Below, one piece after another: positions 32,801 to 41,087 of a DNA stretch of 64,000 nucleotides (the stretch's first letter is position 1; each line of letters starts with the position of its first letter). The notes under the pieces were generated by a model. That model saw only the letters and a program-made list of their open reading frames with translations. It did no database searches and was not told the DNA's origin. The position numbers were made by a program, and so were the translations under genes. This DNA comes from Pteria penguin (Eukaryota; Mollusca; Bivalvia; Pterioida; Pteriidae), in NCBI GenBank assembly GCA_035048485.1, contig CM068583.1:25230841-25294840 (forward strand). The letters run 5' to 3'.

Positions 32801-34931
32801 TGTATTAAGAAACCTGAATTCCTTACAAAGAAAGACATTTTATGTAGTGAGAGACTGGTGTTTGAAAAAACTTAAAGGATTAAACCCCGATCCATTCCAT
32901 ATATTTGTCACAGGCGGTGCTGGAACAGGAAAAAGTCATTTGATAAAAGCAATAGAATATGAATCAACAAGACTACTTGCCAAAACAATCTCGCAGCCAG
33001 ACAATATTACAATCCTTTTAACAGCATTCACAGGCACAGCAGCATACAACATTGGTGGCTGCACCATTCATCATGCTTTCAAAATACAACGAGCAATGCC
33101 CATTCCATATGATCCACTGAGAGAACAGGCCTTGAGTCCTTTACGTGCTAAATTTGAACATTTAGAAATTCTAGTGATAGATGAAGTGTCAATGTTGTAC
33201 AAGAGACTTCTGTACTACATTCATGAAAGACTCGTCCAAATAAAGCGAATCCAGAAACCGTTTGGAGGCGTATGTGTACTCGCAGTAGGTGATTTCTATC
33301 AGCTCCCACCAGTGAAACAAGTTAAAAGCGAACGCCTCTATAATGAAAGTGGTGCATACCCTGTAGACTACTGGAATGACTTATTCAAAATAGTTCAGCT
33401 TGATGAAGTGATGAGGCAGAAAGAAGATGTACCATTCGCCAATGTACTGAACGAACTAAGAACACGTACACGAAACATGTCTTTATCAAACAATGCAGTT
33501 ATGATACTAAAGGATTGTATCAGAGAAGGGCCGGAGGGATGTCTACATGTATTTTCAAGAAATAAGGATGTAAATGCCTACAACAATGACATGATAATGA
33601 AACAGTGCAAAGATCCAATTGAAGTTAAAGCAAGGGATTTCAGAAAAGATAAAACAAGCGGAAAGCTAGAAGCACTACAGACACCATGTAACACGAATGG
33701 ATCAGATATAATTCCTTCACAGCTACTTCTTGCAAGAAAAGCACGAGTGATGCTGACAAGAAATATCGACGTAGCTGATGGGTTAGCAAACGGGGCTGTT
33801 GGTACCATAGTTAACATTTGCGGCAAAAACAGCGAGAACATAGATACCATAGAAGTAAAATTTGACGATGAAAACGTAGGAAAAAAAGCCGGTATAAAAT
33901 CCACAAATGGAAACATAGTTCGCATAGAAAGAGTAGAAGATGATATAAGAAAAGGAAATATCGTGAGGCACCAGTTTCCACTAAAACTTGCATGGGCCTG
34001 CACTGCTCACAAAGTTCAAGGAATGACAACAAACGAAGTTGTAGTAAATTTGGATCATGTGTTCTGTCCTGGTCAAGCATATGTCTCATTGAGTAGAGTT
34101 ACCAAGAAAGACGGATTGTACATTAACACAAACAACGTCGACACACTATTGTCAAAAATATACGCTGACGGAGATATAGCGGAAGCCATGGAAAAGATGC
34201 CAAAATTATACAACGATAATGCAGCACGGACAGACGACATGCAAGTCACAAAAGAAGTAATTTTGTTCAATGTGCAAAGTATTAGACACAATATGCCAGA
34301 ACTCAAGGCAGATACAAGATTTCACAGCTCTGACATTATATGCCTCACTGAAACATGGTTACATAGCGACGAAGCACTAGATGCATTAAATCTGCAAGAC
34401 TATGACTTCCACCACCGAACAAGAATGCAGTCATACACATGTGACGATGAATTAACAACAAAACTAAAAAATTCTCGTGGAGGAGGTGTTGGTATTTATA
34501 TCCGGAAAGGGCAAATGTTTCGTGAGATACAAGCCGAGAGGGGGAACATCGAAACTATTGTGATTACAGATGATGACAAAAATTATGTTCTTGCTGTAAT
34601 ATATAGACCTCCAATCTACACAATGAAAGCCTTCCTTGTCAACTTCCAAAATTTACTAACCGAAATAGGCAAAGGCAAGAAAGGAACCATGGTACTCGGA
34701 GATTTTAATCTTAACGCAAATGAAAATGACAACACATTGAAAAACTTTATGACACTGCATGGGTTTGAGCAAATTGTTGATATCCCTACAACAGACGATG
34801 GTACAACAATTGACCATGTATATATATCAGGGGATATAGATGCAACGCCATCAATAATACCTACCTACTACAGTCGCCACCAAGCTGTTCGCCTTCTACT
34901 AAGAAATATGAATACAGACCCAGTAGTATAA
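26880..34931 (+). CDS. Helentron polyprotein: two cysteine proteases, HUH Rep, PIF1-like helicase, EEP endonuclease
   Basis: 2683 residues from ATG 26880 (an in-frame ATG at 26844 would add 12), without introns. Modules with visible residues: tegument-like cysteine protease about 206-400 (Cys226 in GSQC, Asp356 and His358 in DSHSR); OTU protease about 455-600 (Asp475, Cys478 in GDGNC, His591); eight 18-residue Lys/Glu-rich repeats 704-847; Cys/His zinc region and DUF6570-like part about 935-1120 (C937, C940, C997, C1000); HUH Rep about 1240-1670 (His1458, His1460; Tyr1653 and Tyr1657 in VYIISYISK); PIF1-like helicase about 2000-2430 (Walker A Lys2018, Walker B Asp2101-Glu2102, GDFYQLPPV, AHKVQG); EEP endonuclease 2460-2683 (Glu2491, Asp2608 and Asn2610 in GDFN, His2667 in SRH). 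Known roles: Rep nicks and joins DNA ends for rolling-circle transposition and the helicase unwinds. The endonuclease and protease roles are not settled. Every key residue I looked for is present except the usual Asp before the last His, so activity is plausible. Confidence 0.92.
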   Translation: MPKVNKKSYRTIAAQRKNQRKLQAKASVHPDGEVTTFEQLASNEGEKNALMGLAPSCEEKPLAAWKLASRNEKTLLNALRLSPPQGSRLSASQRDMSANPESPAWDCTPEWVPLPKSGIAGQTQTGEDTHSVATEWSPSIMDTLRKGVEKEKYDSEFDIEKNFYNNEDDSDRLQSVKPESFMKSNMRYNAVDLTDTEIILPPEHKVIQGNFHQGYSIFGKNAGSQCVANCLCAAVFNQLKPASCWYSEDMDKILITGNELYGFLQESSTINYSYLLINELPHVLDVYNDTFEILLKDSVASVIGIVEEETQYSDFNAFPMEEALQMSLIDTDCCFVCFGGNTLLVGKQNNALYVFDSHSRSREGMLQENGKSTCIIYENVAEVLDHMKMLSTSMNITVSVPCEITGCTIKKQSSKDLDITHIDTDITRFVPLSGNTQDELSKLINIPLDKTNIHTANLNGDIAGKPTIVHKVKGDGNCFFRAISYAISNSEEGHKATREAVCKYAISNQRSFQQFLRFGYQSVTSYIQFEEMAKENTWATEFEIICTSCLLQCNIYTYTEGRWLKYSPTLVNKNISVGKQGIYLDHLHGNHYNVVLGTEVTDHPIRNFTLNMHGNAETSSKFDSAGKHLACKNGNYQQKKCKDSKRKKKMRLCQKRKYAADTEYRLKKKEMSKINYQNNVAFQQQIKEAIKKKYKENEQYRQKMKESSKEKYQKNVEFKQEVKKESKEKYQKNEQFKLNVKKASIEKYQKNKAFKEEVKKASKEKYQKNTTFKEELKRASKEKYQKNEQFKKDVKKASKDRYHMDEQFRNSVKKTNKLKYQQNKDYQEKVKNASKLRYKSDPQHRAAMKIRYMTNTTFRDKYKMKCAKKYQNDLNFRKRKIAEMKENYSNDKRNKPDVHKVLKEKAILRRKIKKMAKCNALTASFREKVSQGPVYECASCQRLLFNDQVQQCNADMYEKCLTHEGHTAKEFFAKRSPHKCKKACNPNNCPKTDLWICKTCHRKLVSGSLPAESAINNMQLEEIPEELNVLNSLEHHLIALHIPFMKVVALPKGGQNAVHGPVVCVPVNIQKVSMLPRAENTNLILKVKLKRKLQYKGHFEYQFVNTSHIQSALKYLKSNNVWYRNIEIDHLQENSMSNEFSEDANDVDGNIPIREAENVDHHVVIDNKIHTEQEKQEKQSDEFDKNVEDEEEKGVQYDTCLQPADIGQEVLDHYFDDIFNIAPGEGNNPIRILQEEGNEAKCFPKHFPSGINTFDEQRNVNISMHRYFNNRLMSADHRFAQDTNYIFYSQYLSELKQVIEKTQISLRKSTGALKGQIRDNIQDENVLRNLLKGDEALRFLQPIRGTPSYWQSAQKDLFAMLRQLGIPTWFCSFSSAEFRWKEILQVLLIQQGDSRKYEDLDWLEKSKLLKSNPVTVARMFDKRFHVFLRDVILSPQRPIGEVIDYFYRIEFQQRGSPHAHCLFWVRDAPKLDVDGSTAVCDFIDRYITCAVPSVENDPELNDIVNKVQQHSKNHSKSCKKMGTNCRFNFPRPPSEKTFICKENTTEESSVNTEDQSLNNMTKSDAKALLSKVWDIVNRSNDNTLSMHRLFKKLGINQTIYEEAHKLLNTKQTVILRRNPDEVWTNQYNAQLLRCWDANMDIQFVLDPFSCIVYIISYISKAEREMGMLLRQTKIESEQGNMNAKQTMRAIGSAYLHNREVGVQEAVYRVCGLHMKECSRNIIFIPVGENPTRLSKPLSQVKRKNIDETDDENLWMTNIVERYQCRPCVDEFEQLCLAAFCSLYRVLAKSQVKTALKSSNTFELRNGKGYIQKRTHTDPAIIRYPRFSEQISPELYYQSMLQLFLPYWTMNQLKPKDFQLYQTFYFNGFVQFKNDKTLYKVSDIVGRNRAMFVSNETAIDQAEEMYEMLGPQEDAWATLCPESELMNDECKSVRKEQSSMLGEEEYDEPMVDINVVPNISVHVEQKSPERSEILSVLRNLNSLQRKTFYVVRDWCLKKLKGLNPDPFHIFVTGGAGTGKSHLIKAIEYESTRLLAKTISQPDNITILLTAFTGTAAYNIGGCTIHHAFKIQRAMPIPYDPLREQALSPLRAKFEHLEILVIDEVSMLYKRLLYYIHERLVQIKRIQKPFGGVCVLAVGDFYQLPPVKQVKSERLYNESGAYPVDYWNDLFKIVQLDEVMRQKEDVPFANVLNELRTRTRNMSLSNNAVMILKDCIREGPEGCLHVFSRNKDVNAYNNDMIMKQCKDPIEVKARDFRKDKTSGKLEALQTPCNTNGSDIIPSQLLLARKARVMLTRNIDVADGLANGAVGTIVNICGKNSENIDTIEVKFDDENVGKKAGIKSTNGNIVRIERVEDDIRKGNIVRHQFPLKLAWACTAHKVQGMTTNEVVVNLDHVFCPGQAYVSLSRVTKKDGLYINTNNVDTLLSKIYADGDIAEAMEKMPKLYNDNAARTDDMQVTKEVILFNVQSIRHNMPELKADTRFHSSDIICLTETWLHSDEALDALNLQDYDFHHRTRMQSYTCDDELTTKLKNSRGGGVGIYIRKGQMFREIQAERGNIETIVITDDDKNYVLAVIYRPPIYTMKAFLVNFQNLLTEIGKGKKGTMVLGDFNLNANENDNTLKNFMTLHGFEQIVDIPTTDDGTTIDHVYISGDIDATPSIIPTYYSRHQAVRLLLRNMNTDPVV
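28989..29420 (+). repeat. Eight 54 bp (18-residue) coding repeats, copy 2
   Basis: Eight in-frame units, consensus VKKASKEKYQKNEQFKQD, exactly 432 bp, ending before ATGAAAATAAG at 29421. Copy 1 has eleven. The difference is a whole number of units, so the reading frame is kept. Confidence 0.92.
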
Positions 34932-37380
34932 TCAGTTACTCCTAACAAGGCCTACACTGTTACACGAACATTGATTTGCTTCAAATATGAAACATACATT
35001 CTATCCCCGCTGAACATATGTCTCTGATTAAAAAAGAAATTGTATTGTGCATTTTAGAATGAAGAAAATTGGACAACCTATTCCAGAAAGATGCATCAGA
35101 TATATTACTACGAAAACTACAAAATAATCAATAACGCTGTGTCTTTGAATACTGAACTTTACGATGCGAGGAAATACAACACATTATACCGGCGGTTGTA
35201 TATAGACGTCCTTGTTATACAATGAAAGCATCCCTTTTCTTCTTCCATAATTATTATCCTGTTCTTAAACGGAAATAAGAATACCTTTGTACCAGGAGAT
35301 TTTAACATAAAAGCATTTAGAAATAACAAACACACTGAGAAAAATATTGACTCAACTGTATTGATGTGAGGAAATTGTTGATATTCCAAGAACAAACAAT
35401 GGTTCAAGAGATGATCATGAATATATATCAAGGGGAAATATCAACGTTATCATCTGTTCTACACACCTTATACAATCGGGACCAAGCTATTCATCCTCTA
35501 CAGAAAAGTATATTTCAGACTCAGTCGGGTAACCATTCCACGTAGGAAAGCCAGAAATATTATACCTATATGAAGTTCTAAATTTGGATTTCCCCTTTTA
35601 CTTCAGACAAACACATAACAGAGAAAGAAGTAACATAACAATGCACCGCACACAAGGAATAGAGACGGGGAGAAACCCTATTTCAATAAGATATATCTGA
35701 TATGTTACAACTAAATAGACGAAATATGCAAAACCAACTGTCTCTGTGAATAAAGATCTGGATTTTGCGAGAGGAAAGATGACATTTTTTTCTCTAGGAA
35801 ACACGAGAAAGATTTAAACACGTCTAATTTTATAAGACATCATCCCATCAATAGAAGAAGTATTTACGCGCTCCGCATTAGTAAGATAAACAACGAAGAA
35901 GTATCGACGAAGAAAGTTGAAAACCCTATTCCAGAAAGATACATTAGAAATATTACTGCGTAAACGACAAAATAATCAACAACGCTGTATTTTCATTAAC
36001 GATGCGAGAGAAAACTAGACTTTATACAGGCAGCTGTATATGGACGTTCAATTTATGCAATGAAAGCATCCCTGTTCTGCTTCCAAAATTACTATTCTAT
36101 TCCAAAATTAAGGGGAAAAAATATTTTAATACCAAGAGATTTTGACATAAATGCATATGGTGATCACCCACGCACTGAAAATGTTGACTAAACTGTACTG
36201 ATGTGAGGAAATTGTTGATGTTCTAGGAACAAACGATGGTTCAAGAAATGATTAGGGACATATATCAAGGGAAATAACAGCGTCTACTCTACACACCTTT
36301 TACAATTGCAGCCAAGGTATCCATCCTTTACAGAAAGGTATATTTCAGACCCAGTCAAGTAACCATACACCTAGCAAACCCAAATTTTATTATACCTATA
36401 TAAAGGTTTAAATATGGACTTCCCCTTATATTTCAGACAAGCACATATCACAAAATGAGGTAACAGAAAATCGCACCCTACACAGGCAATAGAGACAGGG
36501 AGAAACCCTATTTCGAAAAGATATATTTGATGCGTTACGACAAAATAGACGAAATATGCAAAACCAACTGTGTTTGTAAATAAGGATCTGGATTTTGCGA
36601 GAGGACATTTTATCTCCAGGAAATACGAGAAAGATTTAAACACGTCTGAATATGTAAGGCATGAACGTATCAAAATGAGGTAATATTTACGCGCTCCATA
36701 TGAGTAACATAAACAACGAAGAAGTACCGATCTATTATTCAGTCTTGAAGCCCAAATGGGGAAATTGGCCCAAACAGACCGTTGGGAATTGATAACTCAA
36801 TACTCGTATATCATGCCCTACAAGTCAGTATAATCCAAAAAAAAAAAAAAAAAATTAGGACATGTAAAACAAAAAACTCTTTTTCTCGTTAGGTTGAAAT
36901 TATTAACTTTGCGTTCATAACATTTTTGTTGTTTCAAACCCACGGAGATATCAAAGTACAAAATAATATTGAGTAAATAATTAGGGGAATTCCATAACCA
37001 CAGTCATTACCTGACTTCGCTCAGACGCAATGAAACCAAAACAAATACGATAAAGTGATACTCCAAAAGATAATTTCTGTGAATACTAAATTTACTTTAA
37101 TGCAGATTTTAATTAACTCGTCAAATTTATGTAGCTCGCCCTCTATGATGTGGCTTCCGAATGAAATCTCGTTGGTTGTTCATATTCTGTTTACAAATAT
37201 TTTTAGACAACCATATCTGAATTAGTATGACGAATTTGATCGAAACATTGCAATGGTCCTTTTTTAAAATATGTTTTAGGCTTATAAAACAAATACAGAC
37301 ACACACAAAAAAGGGAAATAAATAAATAAATAAATAAAATAAACATAGGTATTGCTTTAAGTAAAAATAAATTGTTATTG
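34932..37380 (+). other. 3' tail of copy 2: decayed endonuclease C-terminal repeats
   Basis: Two fragments, 35176-35530 and 36020-36362, read with frame breaks as YRRP-YTMKAS, GDFNIKAF, IVDIP, DH-YIS and a degraded TDPV end, like the true endonuclease end at 34590-34931. The step between the two fragments is about 835-845 bp. Between them lie spacers shared with the copy 1 tail, including TTTGCGAGAGGA. No intact frame is left. An A run lies near 36836-36853, and TAAA simple repeats near 37318-37337. Confidence 0.65.
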
Positions 37381-37387
37381 GGGAGGG

Positions 37388-37440
37388 GGGTGCTCCCCGA
37401 AGTCCGAACCACACGTCCACGTCGTGGGGAGTGGTAACAA
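37388..37440 (+). other. Conserved subterminal inverted repeat of Helentron copy 2
   Basis: CTCCCC at 37393-37398 and GGGGAG at 37426-37431 around the same GC-rich centre as at 9451-9489. The centre is identical in both copies. Confidence 0.6.
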
Positions 37441-37559
37441 TGGAACATAAGGTACGACTGTCCTTATCCATTGGCTAACGTGGTCGGCACCTTTTTACAG
37501 CAGTAGAGAGACGAAGTACAAGTCACGTTTTTATGAGTTTGAATAACATTTACAAAGGA

Positions 37560-37670
37560 AACCAATCATATTAAGCTTTCTTTTATTCTTTTTTCTTTCG
37601 TTCCTTCTTTCACTCTTTGAATCGAAAGAGGAAGACCCGCCCTGTTGCCTCGGCAACAGGTAAGCTCTAG
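37560..37670 (+). repeat. 3'-terminal unit fragment at the start of the main array
   Basis: A pyrimidine-rich stretch, GAAGACCCGCC, the palindrome CTGTTGCCTCGGCAACAG (37642-37659) and GTAAGCTCTAG ending at 37670. The pyrimidine part differs from all other units, so this end may belong to the Helentron next to it instead of to a truncated array unit. Confidence 0.65.
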
Positions 37671-39367
37671 TTATTATTCTTATTCTCAGCACTTTGACTG
37701 CATTTTTCTCAAAAAGTGCTTGACCAACAATCTTTTTATCGCGGCTGCTGGCTTGATGAGCCAGGGGAAATTGATTGATAAGAAAAAAATATTAAATTAT
37801 TATGGTTTTAAAGGAAATTACGTAATAGGGTTAATTTTTTTATTTTCTCAAAAAACAAGTTTATTATTTAAGATAGATTCCTCAATTTTTCATTCTTAAA
37901 TTTGACAGGTGTGATTCTGACAATGGAATCAACGCCGATTATCTACATTTAACGGTTAAGCCATTATTTAAATTTAAAAATTACGTAATTTTTAAACTTC
38001 GTTGTTTTTAAACTAAGCTTTTTAAAAATGGTACAAAACGATTTAGAATGTCAATTTCATGGTAAAAAAATTTCTTTTAATATTTTAAATGCATTTTTAA
38101 ATGAGAAATTTAAGTTTTTCACAAATTTGGTTAGTTACGTAATTGCTTCGTAACTTTCTTAGTTTTTATCATATGATCACCAAAATTCAATCAGCGAAGG
38201 AGAAGGGTTAGTGCTTTTGAATTATATTTTCAAAAACATCGAAATATTAGCCCCCTTCCCTCTATCGTCGGACAACCCTATCGAGAGAGGGTCTTAAAAC
38301 GCCGAAATTTCACCCCGATTTTTCAATTCCATTTTCTGAGAAACGGTTTTATATACACACTTCATATTGTGTCTATAGATTTTCACAGGCACCGTTACCC
38401 GTTTAATAAAAAAAAAAGTTTAAAAATGAAAGTTTTTAAAACCATTACGTAATAAGTAGTAAAATTTTAAATTCTCCCCTTTATAGCTTATTTTTAATGC
38501 TACACTATCCAAATTTGAACTATCATATTTTCTAGGTTCATATCTTTAAAAAATTCATCGGCCGATAATATCTATCTTTTTTAGTTTGGCCGCTATTTCA
38601 ATTTAAAGTTTTTAAATAATTACGTAATTTGCAAAAACATTTTATTTTTAGTCTTATCGTTTCCAGAACTTCACCAAACGATTTTCCGTACCGATTTCAG
38701 TATGAAACATGTTTCTCAGTATTTGAAAGTGAGCGATTTAAAGGATTTTTTAAAAAAATACCTTATTTGCGTAACTTTCATGTTTTTTCTTATTTGTCGT
38801 ATTAACAAAGTATAAAAAGGAGAGTTTGAGAATGTATTTTGAATTCGAATTCTTAAACAAAAATCACATTTTTTGCCCTCTACCCGCTACTGATGAACAA
38901 GGCAATAAAAAAATCTTGTCCGAGCGTCGGGATTACATCTAAGAGAAGCGCGGTGAATTTCCTTTGCTAAATACCGACTTCAAACGCGTATGATAGTGAC
39001 GGGGAAAGCGCAGTAACTCGCGATTAATTCAATCGCGATTAATTCAATCGAGAGTTACGGCGCTTTGTCCGTGGAATGTTTAATCGACTGTTATAATGGA
39101 GAGCTGTAATATGTATGATTTCATTAACTTGATTTTCGATTTATTTCCTCTACATAATACTTTTTTCAATTTTAATTATTAATTAATTTGATTGCTTGAC
39201 GGTTTTTTTTTTTTTTTGGGGGGGGGGGGTATTTTTGTGTGTAAAGTACATTTAAGTCATTCTCCTGATCTTTTTTCTTTCTTTCCTTCGTTCTATCTAC
39301 TTATTTTTCTTTTTTCTTTCGAGAGAGGAAGACCCGCCCTGTTGCCTCGGCAACAGGTAAGCTCTAG
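37671..39367 (+). repeat. Array unit B1, short, 1697 bp
   Basis: Same sub-family as a1 and B5 (half B with ATACACACTTCATATTGTG). Good reference unit: TTACGTAA at 37818, 37980, 38135, 38445 and 38620, and TTGCGTAA at 38767. TATAAAAAGG near 38813, inverted repeat near 39004-39080, T/G tract near 39202-39229. Confidence 0.88.
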
Positions 39368-41054
39368 TTATTATTATTATTATTCTTATTCTCAGCACTT
39401 TGACTGCATTTTTCTCAAAAACGGCTAGACCAACAATCTTTTTATCGCGGCTTCTTGCTTGATGAGCCAGGGGAAATTGATTGATAAGAAAAAAATATCG
39501 AAATATTATGGTTTTAAAGAAAATTACGTAATAGGGCCAATTTTTTTTATTTTCTCAAAAACAAGTTTATTATTTTAGATAGATTCCTCAAATTTTCATT
39601 CTCAAATTTGACAGGTGTGTCCTTGACAATGAAATCAACGCCGATTATCTACTTTTAACGGTTAAGCCGTTATTAAAATTTAAAAATTACGTAATTTTTA
39701 AACTGCTTTGTTTTAAGTCTAAGCATTTTAAAAATGGTATAGAACGATTCAGAATGTGAATTTCATGATAAAAAAGTTTCTTTTAATATTTGAAATCCAT
39801 TTTTAAATGAGAAATTTAAGTTTTTCACAAATTTGGTTAGTTACGTAATTGCTTCATAACTTTCTTAGTTTTTATCATATGATCACCAAAATGTAATCAG
39901 TAAAGGAGAAGGGTTAGCGCTTTTGAATTATATTTTCAAAAACATCGAAATATTAGCCCCCTTCCCTCTATCGTCGGACAACCCTATCGAGAGAGGGTCT
40001 TAAAACGCCGAAATTTTACCCCGATTTTTCAATTCCATTTTCTGAAAAACGGATTTATGTACAAATTTTATACTATAGTTATAGACTCTCAGAGACATCG
40101 TTACCCGTTTAAGTAAAAAAAAAATCAAAAATTAAAGTTTTCAAAAACATTACATAACAATGAGTAAAATTTTTAATTCTCCGCCATACAGCTTTATTTT
40201 AAATGCTAGACTATTTAAATTTTATCTGTCATATTCTCTAGGTTCATATCTTTAAAAAATTTATCGGCCGATAATATCTATCTTTTTTAGTTTGGCCGCT
40301 ATTTCAATTTAAAATTTTTAAATAATTACGTAATTTGCAAAAACATTTTATTTTTAGTCTTATCGTTTCCAGAACTTCACCAAACGATTTTCCGTACCGA
40401 TTTCAGTATGAAACATGTTTCTCAGTATTTGAAAGTGAGCGATTAAAAGGATTTTTTAAAAAAATACCTTATTTGCGTAACTTTCATGTTTTTTCTTATT
40501 TGTCGTATTAAAAAAGTATAAAAAGGAGGGTTTGAGAATGTATTTTGAATTCGAATTCTTAAACAAAAATCACATTTTTTGCACTCTACCCGCTACTGAT
40601 GAACAAGGCAATAAAAAAATCTTGTCCGAGCGTCGGATTTACATCTAAGAGAAACGCGGTGAATTTCCCTTGCTAAATACCGACTTCAAACGCGTATGAT
40701 AGTGACGGGGAAAGCGCAGTAACTCGCGATTAATTCAATCGCGATTAATTCAATCGAGAGTTACGGCGCTTTGTCCGTGGAATGTTTAATCGACTGTTAT
40801 AATGGAGAGCCGTAATATGTATGATTTCTTTAACTTGATTTTCGATTTATTTCCTCTAGATAATACTTTTTTCAATTTTAATTATTAATTAATTTGATTG
40901 CTTGAGGGTTTTTTGGGTTTTTTTTGGTGGGGGGAGGGGGGGGGGTATTCTCCTGATCTTTTTTCTTTCTTTCCTTCGTTCTATCTATTTATTTTTCTTT
41001 TTTCTTTCGAGAGAGGAAGACCCGCCCTGTTGCCTCGGCAACAGGTAAGCTCTA

Positions 41055-41055
<1 letters not shown>
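39368..41055 (+). repeat. Array unit B2, short, 1688 bp
   Basis: Sub-family with TATGTACAAATTTTATAC in half B, shared with B8, B12 and B13. The tail tract is an unusual T/G mixture at 40908-40947 with several G runs. Confidence 0.88.

Positions 41056-41087
<32 letters not shown>

Larger units (their letters stand above)
26844..37496 (+). mobile_element. Helentron copy 2, coding-intact, probably autonomous
   Basis: It holds an intact 8 kb reading frame plus a 2.5 kb 3' tail shared with copy 1. The left boundary is unknown and is given here as the start of the open frame. The right boundary is where similarity to copy 1 stops, which is set by the HINE-A insertion in copy 1 and may not be the real end. 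The next 3' terminus of the expected kind (inverted-pair half, hairpin, CTCTAG, TT) lies only 135-175 bp further at 37631-37670 and could be this element's own end. Module order, the twin tyrosines and the C-terminal endonuclease support Helentron over canonical Helitron. Confidence 0.85.

Noticed and set aside
37127..37471. Minus-strand frame of 114 codons across the Helentron tail
   Set aside because: It overlaps simple repeats and the subterminal palindrome. The similar region in copy 1 does not keep the frame.
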